Assembly: GCA_028821455.1 (NCBI GenBank)
Contig: JAPPGE010000020.1
Location: 1 to 45,449 of the forward strand
DNA from: a bacterium
GTDB taxonomy: Bacteria > Pseudomonadota > Alphaproteobacteria > SP197
Direction: 5' to 3'
DNA length: 45,449 nt
Positions 25,816 through 34,629 of this stretch are shown in pieces; position 1 is the first letter of the stretch, and every line of letters starts with the position of its first letter. Both the position numbers and the translations under genes were made by a program. The notes under the pieces were generated by a model, which ran no database searches, had not been told where the DNA came from, and saw only the letters and a list, made by a program, of their open reading frames with translations.

Positions 25816-26571
25816 ATGGCTCGTCGCAGGTGTGTTTACGAAGGCAGGGAAAAGGACCTCTTCGAAGGACCGGGCCCGGGCCTCCTCGTCCAGCACTTCA
25901 AGGATTCCGCCTGGGTCCGCCGATCCAGGAAGGTCGGCGTGATCGACGGCAAGGGAGTCATCAACAACCGCATCAGTGCGTACCTGATGACCCGTCTGAC
26001 AGAGATCCGCGTGCCGACGAACTTCGTGCGGCGCCTCAACATGAGGGAGCAGCTCATCCATGAGGTCGAGGTGCTGCCTGTCGAGGTGGTGGTACGCAAC
26101 ATCGCCGCCGGCGAATTCGCCGAGAAGTTCTCGCTCACGGAAGGGACCGTTCTGCCGCGTTCCATCATCGAGTTCTACCTTCGCTCGGAGGATATCGCCG
26201 ACCCCCTGGTGAGCGAGGAGCACATGACCGCCTTCGGCTGGGCCTCCACCCACGACATCGACGACATGGTGCACCTCTCCATGCGGGTCAACGATTTCAT
26301 GACCGGGCTCTTTACCGGCGTCGGTATCCGCCTCGTCGATTTCAGCCTGACCTTCGGCCGCCTCTACCACGAGGACGACATGCGCCTCGTGGTGGCCGAC
26401 GAGATCAGTCCGGACAGCTGCCGCCTGTGGGATGCACGAACCAACGAACCGATGGACAAGGATCGCTTCGCGCGTGATCTCGACAATGTCGTCGAAGGCT
26501 ACCGCGAAGTAGCGATGCGCCTGGGGATTCTCTCCGAACTCAACAATCTCTCCGAGGTGCCGGGACGTTGA
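25816..26571 (+). CDS. purC: Phosphoribosylaminoimidazole-succinocarboxamide synthase
   Basis: 251-aa SAICAR synthetase, joining CAIR with aspartate using ATP. The N-terminal [11 protein letters not shown], central [16 protein letters not shown] and C-terminal [15 protein letters not shown] segments are diagnostic. In homologues the first block is usually EGKAK; here it is EGREKD, a mild change. It is the first gene of the purC-S-Q-L series. purS begins within its stop codon. The product of this step is the SAICAR cleaved by PurB. Confidence 0.96.
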   Translation: MARRRCVYEGREKDLFEGPGPGLLVQHFKDSAWVRRSRKVGVIDGKGVINNRISAYLMTRLTEIRVPTNFVRRLNMREQLIHEVEVLPVEVVVRNIAAGEFAEKFSLTEGTVLPRSIIEFYLRSEDIADPLVSEEHMTAFGWASTHDIDDMVHLSMRVNDFMTGLFTGVGIRLVDFSLTFGRLYHEDDMRLVVADEISPDSCRLWDARTNEPMDKDRFARDLDNVVEGYREVAMRLGILSELNNLSEVPGR

Positions 26572-26807
26572 AGGTCCGCGTGCACGTCACCCTCAAGGAC
26601 GGTGTTCTCGATCCCCAGGGCAAGGCCATCCACCGCGCCCTGGAGACCCTGGGGTTTGCCGGCGTCAGGGATGCCCGCCAGGGCAAGGTCATCGATCTCG
26701 AACTCGCGTGTGCCGACGAGGCGGGCGCCAGGGAGCAGGTGGACCGCATGTGCCGGCAGCTGCTCGCCAACACGGTGATCGAAGACTACACCGTTGAGTT
26801 CGTCTGA
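26568..26807 (+). CDS. purS: Phosphoribosylformylglycinamidine synthase subunit PurS
   Basis: 79-aa small subunit of the three-part FGAM synthase. It starts [21 protein letters not shown], the standard PurS beginning. It bridges PurL and PurQ in the complex. The start is TTG, sharing two bases with the purC TGA, with GAGGTG upstream, so translation is coupled to purC. It is complete by length. Confidence 0.95.
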   Translation: MKVRVHVTLKDGVLDPQGKAIHRALETLGFAGVRDARQGKVIDLELACADEAGAREQVDRMCRQLLANTVIEDYTVEFV

Positions 26808-26852
26808 CGTGATCATGGCGCACGCCGGCCGTCTCGGCGCGGGGCCGGAACG

Positions 26853-27527
26853 GTGAAGGCCGCTCTCGTCCTGTTTCCAGGCACCAACCGCGAAACCGAC
26901 ATGTCCGATGCGCTGCGCCGCGCAGGCGCCGAGGTCGTCACCGCATGGCATCGCGACCGGGAGCTGCCTGCCGCCGATCTCGTCGTGCTCCCGGGGGGCT
27001 TTTCCCACGGCGACTACCTGCGCTGCGGCGCCATGGCGGCGCGCGCGCCCGTCATGGCGCCCATCGTCGAGAGTGCCGGAAGGGGCGTCCCGGTTCTCGG
27101 CGTGTGCAACGGGTTCCAGATTCTCATCGAGGCGGGACTGCTGCCCGGTGCGCTGCTGAGGAATGCCGGACTGCGATTCGTGTGCCGGACCGTTCACCTG
27201 CGCCTCGAAAGGCGTTGCCGCCTGAGCGGACACCTCGACGTGGGCGATGTCATCCGGGTCCCGGTGGCCCACGGAGACGGCAACTACTTTGCCGATTCAG
27301 ACCTCGCCGCCAGACTCGAGGACGAGGACCGTGTCGTCTTCCGCTACGTCCCGGATGGCCGCGGCGCCGGCAACCCCAACGGCAGCACCGGCGACATCGC
27401 CGGCATCATCAACCGGGCCGGCAATGTCCTGGGCATGATGCCGCACCCCGAGGATGCCACCGGACCCCGCCAGCAGAGCCGGGATGCCCTGCCCTTCTTC
27501 CAGGGCATCGTCGAAAGCCTGTCATGA
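26853..27527 (+). CDS. purQ: Phosphoribosylformylglycinamidine synthase subunit PurQ (glutaminase)
   Basis: 224-aa class I glutamine amidotransferase that supplies ammonia to PurL. The nucleophile Cys is in GVCNGFQ (near residue 87), and the His-x-Glu pair is in MMPHPEDA near residue 197. GTG start at 26853. It overlaps purL at its stop (ATGA), consistent with fixed subunit ratios. Confidence 0.95.
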   Translation: MKAALVLFPGTNRETDMSDALRRAGAEVVTAWHRDRELPAADLVVLPGGFSHGDYLRCGAMAARAPVMAPIVESAGRGVPVLGVCNGFQILIEAGLLPGALLRNAGLRFVCRTVHLRLERRCRLSGHLDVGDVIRVPVAHGDGNYFADSDLAARLEDEDRVVFRYVPDGRGAGNPNGSTGDIAGIINRAGNVLGMMPHPEDATGPRQQSRDALPFFQGIVESLS

Positions 27528-29719
27528 ATGCGGTCCTTCCCGACATCGCGGCGCGGCACGGATTCACGGCCGACGAATACGCGAAGATCCTGGACCACAT
27601 GGGGCGCGAGCCCAATCTGACGGAACTCGGCATCTTCTCGGCCATGTGGAGCGAGCACTGTTCCTACAAGTCGAGCCGGCGCTGGCTGAAGGCCCTCGCG
27701 TCGAACGCCCCATGGGTCATCTGCGGGCCGGGCGAAAACGCCGGTGTCGTCGACATCGGCGACGGTCTTGCCGCCGTGTTCAAGATGGAAAGCCACAATC
27801 ACCCGAGCTTCATCGAGCCCTTCCAGGGCGCGGCGACCGGTGTCGGCGGCATCATGCGAGACGTCTTCACCATGGGTGCGAGGCCGGTTGCCCTTCTCGA
27901 CGTGCTGCGCTTCGGCAGTCCGTCGCATCCGCGCACGCGCCACCTCGTGTCGGGCGTGGTGAGCGGTATCGGCAGCTACGGCAACTGTACCGGCGTGCCC
28001 ACGGTGGGCGGTCAGACCACCTTCCATGCCAGCTGCAACGGCAACAATCTCGTCAACGCGATGTGCGTGGGCATCGCGCCGGCGGACCGCATCTTCTACG
28101 CCGCGGCAAGCCAGCCCGGCGCCCCCGTCATCTATGTCGGTTCAAAGACCGGCCGCGACGGCATCCACGGCGCCAGCATGGCGTCGACCGGGTTCGATGA
28201 CGAAGCCGAGGCGAAACGACCGACGGTTCAGGTCGGCGATCCCTTCACCGAGAAGCTCCTCCTCGAGGCGTGCCTCGAGCTCATGGCGTCGGAGTCGATC
28301 ATCGCCATCCAGGACATGGGTGCCGCCGGACTGACGTCTTCCGCCGTGGAAATGGCCGCCCGGGGCGGGACAGGCATCGACCTCGACCTCGACGCCGTGC
28401 CACAGCGCGAGACCGGCATGACGGCCTACGAGATGATGCTCTCGGAAAGCCAGGAGCGCATGCTGATGGTGATTCACGAGCATGCCCTGGAGCATGCCCG
28501 CGGGATTTTCGAGAAGTGGGACCTCGACTGTGCGCCGATCGGCCGCATCACGACGACCGGACGCCTCGTGGTCACCATGAACGGCCGCATCGAGGCCGAC
28601 ATCGCCATCGGCCCCCTGGCCCACGAGGCGCCTCTTTACGAGCGTCCCTGGACCCTTCCCGAGCCGCGCCCGCCGGTCGGTGTTCCCGGTTCGCCGGTAA
28701 CCGTGGAGTCGGCTCTCATCACCCTGGCAGGCTGTCCCGACCTCGCATCGAGGCGCTGGATTTGGGAACAGTACGATCATCTGGTCATGGGCCGGACCGT
28801 TGCCCCTCCGGGCGGCGATGCCGCCGTCATCGAGCTCCCCGGTGACCGTGGCCTTGCCATGACCGCCGATGCCACGCCCCGCTACTGCGAGGCCGACCCC
28901 GTGGCGGGCGGCCGCCAGGCGGTGGCCGAGGCGTGGCGCAACCTCGTCGCCGTCGGCGCCCGGCCGCTTGCCGTGACGGATTGCCTGAATTTCGGAAACC
29001 CGGAATCTCCCGCCGTCATGGGAACGTTCGTCGGGTCGGTCAACGGCATTGCCGAGGCGAGCCGGGCTCTCGCCATGCCGGTCGTCTCCGGCAACGTCTC
29101 ATTCTACAACGAGACGCGGGGAGAGGCGGTCCAGCCGGCGCCGACCATCGGCGCCATCGGCCTCATCGATGACCTCGACCGCATGGCGTCGCTTGCCTTC
29201 GGCGGCGCCGACGAGACCATCCATCTCATCGGCGCCACGTCAGGCCACCTTGGCGCCAGCCTGTGGCTGCGCGAAATCACCGGCGAGGAAGACGGCCCGC
29301 CGCCCCCTGTCGACCTCGACGCCGAACGGCGCACCGGCGAACTCGTTCTTGGCCTGATCCGCGACCTCGGCCTCGCCTCGTGCCACGATGTCTCGGATGG
29401 CGGTCTTCTCGTCGCCCTCGCGGAGATGGCCCTGGCCTCTGGTATCGGGTTCTCGGTGAGGCGGCCCGACCGTGAAGTTGCCGCCCACGCCTTCTGGTTC
29501 GGCGAGGAACAGGGGCGCTTTGTCGTCTCCTCGCCTTGCGCCGGGAAAGCGATCGCCGCCGCGGCGCACGATGCCGGTGTCGCGTGCACGGTTCTGGGGC
29601 GCACCGGCGGTGACGTGTTGACAGTCGATGACGGCCAGCCCATATCGATTGAGAGTGTCCGAACGGTCCACGAGCGCTGGTTGCCGGACACCATGGCCGG
29701 CGCGGGGGAGACATCCTGA
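27524..29719 (+). CDS. purL: Phosphoribosylformylglycinamidine synthase subunit PurL
   Basis: 731-aa small-type PurL, the ATP-dependent synthetase of the PurSQL complex. N-terminal SAMWSEHCSYKSS, VFKMESHNHPSFIEP and GIMRDVFTMGARP segments define the active site, and the second half repeats the PurM-like fold. ATG 27524 overlaps the purQ stop. It is followed by bolA within its stop codon (TGATG). All residues expected for an active enzyme appear present. Confidence 0.96.
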   Translation: MNAVLPDIAARHGFTADEYAKILDHMGREPNLTELGIFSAMWSEHCSYKSSRRWLKALASNAPWVICGPGENAGVVDIGDGLAAVFKMESHNHPSFIEPFQGAATGVGGIMRDVFTMGARPVALLDVLRFGSPSHPRTRHLVSGVVSGIGSYGNCTGVPTVGGQTTFHASCNGNNLVNAMCVGIAPADRIFYAAASQPGAPVIYVGSKTGRDGIHGASMASTGFDDEAEAKRPTVQVGDPFTEKLLLEACLELMASESIIAIQDMGAAGLTSSAVEMAARGGTGIDLDLDAVPQRETGMTAYEMMLSESQERMLMVIHEHALEHARGIFEKWDLDCAPIGRITTTGRLVVTMNGRIEADIAIGPLAHEAPLYERPWTLPEPRPPVGVPGSPVTVESALITLAGCPDLASRRWIWEQYDHLVMGRTVAPPGGDAAVIELPGDRGLAMTADATPRYCEADPVAGGRQAVAEAWRNLVAVGARPLAVTDCLNFGNPESPAVMGTFVGSVNGIAEASRALAMPVVSGNVSFYNETRGEAVQPAPTIGAIGLIDDLDRMASLAFGGADETIHLIGATSGHLGASLWLREITGEEDGPPPPVDLDAERRTGELVLGLIRDLGLASCHDVSDGGLLVALAEMALASGIGFSVRRPDREVAAHAFWFGEEQGRFVVSSPCAGKAIAAAAHDAGVACTVLGRTGGDVLTVDDGQPISIESVRTVHERWLPDTMAGAGETS

Positions 29720-29952
29720 TGGCCATGAGTGCTGCGGAAATCGAACATCTCATTCTCGAGGCCTTCCCCGATGCCTCGATCGAGATCGAGGATCTGCGTG
29801 GCGACGGCGACCACTATGCCGCCACCGTCGTCAGCGGCGCCTTTGCCGGAAAGACGCGGGTGCAGCAGCACCAGCTGGTCTATCGGGCGCTCAAGGGAAA
29901 GATGGGTGGTGAGCTGCATGCCCTGGCACTCACCACGCGTACGCCGGACTAG
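29719..29952 (+). CDS. bolA: BolA family protein
   Basis: 77-aa BolA/IbaG-type protein. The family helix-turn region with the conserved His is present (TRVQQHQLVYRALKGKMGGELHALAL). BolA proteins bind a 2Fe-2S cluster together with monothiol glutaredoxins, and the glutaredoxin gene follows 72 bp downstream. The start shares bases with the purL stop. The purL-bolA-grx order is a common alphaproteobacterial arrangement. Confidence 0.93.
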   Translation: MAMSAAEIEHLILEAFPDASIEIEDLRGDGDHYAATVVSGAFAGKTRVQQHQLVYRALKGKMGGELHALALTTRTPD

Positions 29953-30024
29953 TGGCCTTCGGCGCGCGGGCTGCCTTAAGGTAAACGCCGGACACGGCAC
30001 AACGCTTCGAAGGAGATCGACACC

Positions 30025-30366
30025 ATGGCACTGAACGAACACACAAAACAGCAGATCGACAGGGAGCTTTCCGGAAACGACGTTGTTCTCTTCATGAAGG
30101 GAACGCCGGTGTTCCCGATGTGCGGCTTCTCGGCGGCCTCCGTCCAGATCCTTTCCCACCTCGGCGTGCGCTTCAAGGGGATCAATGTCCTCGAGGCGCC
30201 GGAGATCCGCGAGGGAATCAAGACCTACAGCGACTGGCCGACCATTCCGCAACTCTATGTCAAGGGTGAGTTCGTGGGCGGTTGCGACATCATGAAGGAG
30301 ATGTACGTCAGCGGCGAACTGCAGAGCCACCTCGCCGACATGGGAATCGAGACCGATCCCGTCTGA
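30025..30366 (+). CDS. grxD: Monothiol glutaredoxin, Grx4/GrxD type
   Basis: 113-aa glutaredoxin with a single active Cys33 in CGFS. FMKGTPVFPMCGFS, WPTIPQLYVKGEFVGGCDIM and YVSGEL are standard for the Fe-S cluster carrier class. It delivers 2Fe-2S clusters and senses iron with BolA. AGGAG precedes the ATG. Its stop overlaps the next gene start (TGATG). Confidence 0.95.
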   Translation: MALNEHTKQQIDRELSGNDVVLFMKGTPVFPMCGFSAASVQILSHLGVRFKGINVLEAPEIREGIKTYSDWPTIPQLYVKGEFVGGCDIMKEMYVSGELQSHLADMGIETDPV

Positions 30367-30701
30367 TGATCTTCACCGACCCGGGTGACATCACGCTCTG
30401 GCATGCCCATGTCAGCTATGACCCTGAAACCCGCGACCAGGCACTCCTGCTGCGCGAGGAGATCGGCTCAAAGTTCGACGTCCTTCTCGGACGCATGAGG
30501 GACGAGCCGGTCGGCCCCCACCCCAAGCCCATGTTCATGGCGGAATTCCCCGCCGGCGAGTTCGCCAGCCTGGTCCCCTGGCTCAGCCTCAATCACCAGG
30601 GTCTCTCCATCCTCGTCCACCCGGAGACCGGCAACTTCCTCGCCGATCACCGCGACAACGCCCTGTGGATCAACGAGCGCCTCGAACTCAATATCAGCTG
30701 A
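30366..30701 (+). CDS. DOPA 4,5-dioxygenase family protein
   Basis: 111-aa protein of the DOPA-dioxygenase-like family (PF08883 type). Conserved features are WHAHVSYDPETRDQA at the start, GPHPKPMF and LNHQGLSILVHPETG with LADHRDNALW at the end; His residues in these motifs are the likely metal ligands. Fungal and plant-pigment members cleave catechol rings. Bacterial members of this length are mostly uncharacterised. ATG 30366 is at the TGATG junction with the glutaredoxin gene. Confidence 0.88.
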   Translation: MIFTDPGDITLWHAHVSYDPETRDQALLLREEIGSKFDVLLGRMRDEPVGPHPKPMFMAEFPAGEFASLVPWLSLNHQGLSILVHPETGNFLADHRDNALWINERLELNIS

Positions 30702-30706
30702 CACCA

Positions 30707-30723
30707 TCGCCCACGCTTGGCGA
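30707..30723 (+). terminator. Weak hairpin after the glutaredoxin unit
   Basis: TCGCC (30707-30711) and GGCGA (30719-30723) form a 5-bp stem with a 7-nt loop six bases after the stop of the DOPA-dioxygenase-like gene. It may mark the end of the pur-bolA-grx transcript, but there is no clear U-run. Confidence 0.3.
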
Positions 30724-30851
30724 GGGTTGTGATAGGTCTTTCGACAAGACGCGGCTATCAACCTGCATGTTTCGGGCACACACAATGGTCTTCGCCAATC
30801 TGGCGCCGGTGCGATGCGCTCCCAACGGCACAGCTTGAAAGGGTAGTGCAC

Positions 30852-31460
30852 ATGCCAGTTCATTTCGACAACATCGGTAAGGTCATCTTGGATGCTTGGA
30901 ACGATCCTCGCCGTGGCCACATCGAGCCCGATAGTAGGAAGAATGAGAACTGGCAGCGGTCGAGAAACTGGGTCGATGCCCTCGCCAAGCAGTTCAGAAA
31001 ACGCTATTCGCCCGAACGACATCGGGTCTTTTGGTCGAAGAACGAAGACAATCAGCAGGAGTTCGGCCTGAATGAACTGCTGTTCGACATCGCTGTTTGC
31101 AGCGTGTCGACCACGAAGTCGCTTGAGCACCATTCCAAGGATCTTCTCTTCGTCTCCCGGTGCCACTGGCAAATCGAGTCCGAGTTCAGCCTCCAGAACA
31201 CGCGGGACCTCGTGGTCGACATGAGTAAGTTGGTCATGGGCACGGCCGACAACAAACTGTTCGTTGCATCGCACCGGGGTGACCGGGAAGCGGACATTCT
31301 CGAACAGTGCGCTCCGATTGCCGGATGCTGCGTGGGAACAGCGTACTTCTGCTTCATATCCCACCCGGAAGACTGGCACCGGAACCGGGAACGCGTGCCG
31401 ACTCTTCACGAGTGGGTCGGGGGCGGCTGGGCGGAGGTCGACTTGCCGTCGGCTGGTTGA
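30852..31460 (+). CDS. Hypothetical protein in accessory region
   Basis: 202-aa soluble protein with no family I recognise. AAGGG lies 8 nt before the ATG at 30852, which also starts a compact ORF (MPVHFDNIGKVILDAW). It is rich in Trp, Cys and His, with segments FGLNELLFDIAVC, CHWQIESEFSL and NTRDLVVDMSKLVMGTADNKLFVAS. The spaced Glu/Asp residues followed by Lys could fit a PD-(D/E)xK nuclease-like core, but this is only a suggestion. Base composition looks less GC-rich than the pur operon, and it opens the accessory stretch, consistent with recent acquisition. Confidence 0.7.
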   Translation: MPVHFDNIGKVILDAWNDPRRGHIEPDSRKNENWQRSRNWVDALAKQFRKRYSPERHRVFWSKNEDNQQEFGLNELLFDIAVCSVSTTKSLEHHSKDLLFVSRCHWQIESEFSLQNTRDLVVDMSKLVMGTADNKLFVASHRGDREADILEQCAPIAGCCVGTAYFCFISHPEDWHRNRERVPTLHEWVGGGWAEVDLPSAG

Positions 31461-31793
31461 AACCCCTCCCGCGGCCTCGGAGAAACCGCTACCTACCAAT
31501 TTTCCTCGCCCACAGCGCCAACAAGCGACCCATCCAGATCCCCTACGAGTCGTCTCGAGCATGGGACGCATGAGGGAGAAGCCGAGTTGAACACCTTTGT
31601 TCCCGGCAGTCCGTCGACCTGGAACAAGTTGCCGGCCATCGTTTGGTTCCGGACAATCGCGAAGCGCACCTCATCTACGATTGTTCGTGCCGCAGCGAAT
31701 GCAGCCCCTGCTGCCGGATGACTTGTCCAACCGCCAGGACGTGAGGCGCCTTCAGGAGAGACAGCAGCAGGCTCGCCGTTGGTCCTGATGGGA
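31461..31793. other. 333-bp intergenic region between convergent genes
   Basis: It lies between the 3' ends of the hypothetical gene (+) and the nucleotidyltransferase-like gene (-). Only one minus-strand open frame (31493-31846) spans it. It overlaps the neighbouring gene's 3' end and shows no recognisable domain, so no gene is called. Confidence 0.4.
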
Positions 31794-32822
31794 TCAGGGA
31801 TGGCGACCGTCATGGATCGCCTCCTCGCAAGAGCGGTGGAGATCATCGGCGAATCCGCGCATGAATGAAGGCAATACGGAAAGCGCCGAATCCGACATCT
31901 CCATTCCCAGGTAATGCCTGGCTATCCGCGCCACCTCCCGCGCCTGTGCCCGGTCGTGCAGGCGCCTGACCGGCTCCCGGTCGGCTCGCCCCGCAACCCA
32001 GGCCTTGTGCAAGGCGAAGGCGCGTGGATCCACGGACCAGCATCGAAGTGGAATGCCATCTTCGCCGATGACGACACCGTCCACCTTCGGCGCGTTGACG
32101 AGCCACTCCAGACCCTCGATGCCTGCGCCGACCAGATCTACTTCGTTGGCATGTTCGTCCGCGGCCGCGAGCAGGTCGTTGGCCGGAGGGATCAGATCAA
32201 CCGTGAAGCCATGCTGATTGATGGCGCGGTAGTGCTGACCTCTGGCGCGTCTGAACGACCGGTCTGCGCGCCTGAGATGGCCGATGACGCCTTCGCGGCG
32301 GAAATCACTGACGGACAGGCTCAGGCTCTGGCGGGCGTCCCAAAACAGATCGACATCGCCGGTCGCGAGCAGATCGCTCCTTAGCTGGACGCCCGCCAGA
32401 GCCTCGTAAAGGTAGAGGCTGTTGGTGCCAACGACCGAGATGTTCCGCCCGAGAACCTGAGCGCTCGCCAGGTGGCGGAGAATTCGGGCAGTGATGAGCG
32501 GAACCCGGTTCAGGCGCAGCGCCCGGTTCACCGGCGCCATCTCCTTGAGACGCGCATCCAACTCCTTGTATCGGTGCCGCTCTCTATCCCGGCCCTTGCG
32601 GAACGCACGGTGGATTTCCTCCGTCTTCTCGGTCTTGCGGCCAAGGGAAACTTCTCTGCTGGCTTGCTTTCGCAACAGGTAGACATGCCCTTTCCGTTCG
32701 ACCCACCGCATGGAGCCAGCGAAGCGTCGTCCGAGCTCGGCCCTGGAGTCCTCCCACGCCTCGAAAATCTGCACCGCATCGACGAACTGGCGTCTTTGGG
32801 CGTTGGTGAGTTCTGCGAGCAT
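31794..32822 (-). CDS. GSU2403-family nucleotidyltransferase-fold protein
   Basis: 342-aa protein of the GSU2403/NTP_transf_8 family. The N-terminal half is Arg-rich and helical. The nucleotidyltransferase core has VVGTNSLYLYEALAGVQL followed by TGDVDLFWD, giving the G-T/S...D-x-D metal-binding pattern near residues 128-156. A conserved downstream FTVDLIPP supplies a third acidic residue. These proteins are often found in accessory regions and may act as toxins or RNA-modifying enzymes; the function is not established. No clear Shine-Dalgarno precedes the ATG. Its upstream side faces the selenoprotein's 3' end. Confidence 0.82.
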   Translation of the reverse strand: MLAELTNAQRRQFVDAVQIFEAWEDSRAELGRRFAGSMRWVERKGHVYLLRKQASREVSLGRKTEKTEEIHRAFRKGRDRERHRYKELDARLKEMAPVNRALRLNRVPLITARILRHLASAQVLGRNISVVGTNSLYLYEALAGVQLRSDLLATGDVDLFWDARQSLSLSVSDFRREGVIGHLRRADRSFRRARGQHYRAINQHGFTVDLIPPANDLLAAADEHANEVDLVGAGIEGLEWLVNAPKVDGVVIGEDGIPLRCWSVDPRAFALHKAWVAGRADREPVRRLHDRAQAREVARIARHYLGMEMSDSALSVLPSFMRGFADDLHRSCEEAIHDGRHP

Positions 32823-32950
32823 GGTTGACTCTATCAGTCTGCAATTGAGTTGGTTTCACCACAGATGTCCGTTTGGGAAACCGGTACGGACCGCAGGGAT
32901 GTTTCTCATAATGTATTGATATTTGGTTGGTTCCCACTACTACGCCCAAC

Positions 32951-32970
32951 TTCTCCCTACGTAGGGGAAA
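32951..32970. repeat. Near-perfect 20-bp palindrome
   Basis: CCCTAC/GTAGGG (32955-32966) is a perfect 12-bp palindrome, extended by outer pairs to TTCTCCC...GGGGAAA across 32951-32970. It lies about 130 bp upstream of the nucleotidyltransferase-like gene and 150 bp past the selenoprotein stop. It could be an operator for the former or a bidirectional transcript end. Confidence 0.35.
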
Positions 32971-33115
32971 CACTTGTGCATGTCCACCGTATCACGCCGA
33001 GCCGGCAGGTGCCGCACGGTGGAACGCGGTCCTGCTTGGCACCTGAGGGCGGTCGACACGCTCCGGTGAACCTGCCGCCTGAGCTTGACCCACTGCAGAT
33101 ACCTGGGGTGCTAGC

Positions 33116-34333
33116 TCAGGGACCAGGCACGAAGTTCCATTCTCTGGGGAGCAGGGAACCGTGGCGGGCAATCATCCGGGCCCGATGGTCGGGCGAGACT
33201 TTCGCGATGTCAGCCACGTGACGCACGGTCAATCCCGCCGTCGTCTCGTGCCAGTACCAGCGGCGGAACCCGAAAGGCGAGTCCGCGCCGCCGGCCGCGA
33301 TCACGCATTCCGCGTAGGCGTCGATCAATTCCTGTGCGCCGAACTTCAGGGCAAGGCCGGGGCGCCTGGTCGACGTGATTGTCTCCTCTCGTGCGTGGAG
33401 GAAATCGACGAGCAAGTCTGCAACGCCCATCAGGGAGAGGCCGCTCAGCCCGACGAAACTGCTGTTCCGCCCGGCTTTCGCCTCTTCGTGGCGAGCCGCC
33501 ACGATAGCGACTTCCTCGCGCAGCGCGTCTGCCAGAGCCTTGCGGTCGCTTTCTTCCTCGACTCGCGGCAGATCAAACGGCGGCCGCCACTCCAGCGCGC
33601 CCACCGCCGCCGGAGCATCTTCCGAAAACTCCTTCAGCAGCCTGTCGCCAGGCTCATCCAGCAACGCCATCGTGGCGTCCAGCACCCGACGCTGCAGTAG
33701 GGGTTCGTTCGGTGCACCCAGGGGGCGACCATACCAGAACGGCACCCAGAGGGCGCGCGGCGAGGGTTGAGCGATGGCGGCGTGCTTGTAGACCAGGGCG
33801 ATGTTGACCGTCGCTAGCCCTTCGCGTTCCAGGTAGTGTGCAAGCCCGCCCACGGCGCGCGTGCATCCTGGTCAGACGGGAACGAGTACAACCGTGTTGA
33901 CGCCGTCGGCCTTCATCGCGGCCGCGGCTCGCCTGGCGTGAGTCTCATACCTGGTGACGTCATCGGTGCCGCCGTTGAAGGCGTAGTGCTGATCGGCCAC
34001 GGAGCCGATGTCGCCTTCTTCGCAGATCTCCTCGAGCCGGTCGATCGGATACGCGACGTTGATGTCCCGCATCATGCCGGTTCGGTCCCAGTTGACGGAA
34101 TTGTGGCTGCACAGGAACTGCCGCTGGCTTCGCGGAAATGTTCGAGAATCATACGCACCGAAACCAAAGGGCCGGTCTTCGGGCGCATGGATTGCCGCCG
34201 TGGACACAATCGCCACGCGCCTATCGGATTTCACTGGCGGTTCGGTCCATGGCCGATCATCGAATACCTCAAACGTGTATTGAGTGAGGAAGGAATTGCG
34301 AGACGCCTCGCTCAGATCGCTTTCCTTGACCAT
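33116..34333 (-). CDS. Selenoprotein of the glycine/sarcosine/betaine reductase selenoprotein B (GrdB/PrdB-like) family, in-frame UGA as selenocysteine
   Basis: 405-aa protein read through a single in-frame TGA at 33872-33874 (codon 154). Upstream of the TGA the frame ends ADGVNTVVLVPV; after it comes PGCTRAVGGLAHYLEREGL. Joined, the motif is VPV-U-P-G-C, placing Sec154 and Cys157 in the U-x-x-C redox site of this family, and both sides keep family-like sequence (YPIDRLEEICEEGDIGSVADQHYAF before; ATVNIALV after). A strong stem-loop starts 6 nt after the UGA (separate entry). ATG 34333 is chosen for GAGG 7 nt upstream. Anaerobic GrdB proteins reduce betaine or sarcosine with GrdA and GrdC/D, none of which are here; the role in an aerobe is unknown. 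A plain nonsense mutation is possible but less likely given the motif position and intact downstream frame. Confidence 0.82.
33829..33871 (-). promoter_or_regulatory. Candidate bacterial SECIS element
   Basis: On the sense (minus) strand, six bases after the UGA, a 12-nt arm (33865-33854) faces a 12-nt arm (33850-33839) across a GUG loop (33853-33851). Ten of twelve positions pair: TGCA with TGCA at the base, GC with GC, and CGCC with GGCG at the tip, with one G-G and one C-T mismatch. CCAGG (33871-33867) and CCTGG (33833-33829) can close a lower stem. The loop begins 18 nt after the UGA and starts with GU, as expected for SelB-recognised bacterial SECIS hairpins. Confidence 0.75.
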
Positions 34334-34629
34334 TCGAAGTCCTCTGGCAGTTGTCAGGCCAATAAAGCACACGCAAGGGACGTGCACTTGATTGCTTCAA
34401 AACACACCGGGTGCCGGGACACAACCCTCTCCCCAAGCAAAGCCGCCTGGTATGTTCGTGCAGCCGCTCGGGAGAACGGCGTTCCAGTCACGTGGCTCGT
34501 GTTAGTACGCTGCCTGATGTCGCCATCGCTCATTGAAACGTGAGTCCTCTTCGGGGTGAGGCCGTCTGGGTGTGCCAAACGGCGGGCAGATGCCTACAAT
34601 GTCCGTGGACGGTCACGAACGGGAATGCG

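Noticed and set aside
31493..31846. 117-aa minus-strand frame overlapping the nucleotidyltransferase-like gene end
   Set aside because: No family match, overlaps a real gene by 53 bp and has no clear ribosome-binding site.
33872..33874. Simple nonsense mutation or two separate genes at the TGA
   Set aside because: The TGA falls exactly at the U-x-x-C motif, both halves stay in one frame with family similarity, and a SECIS-like hairpin follows. The downstream GTG start (33853) lacks independent support.
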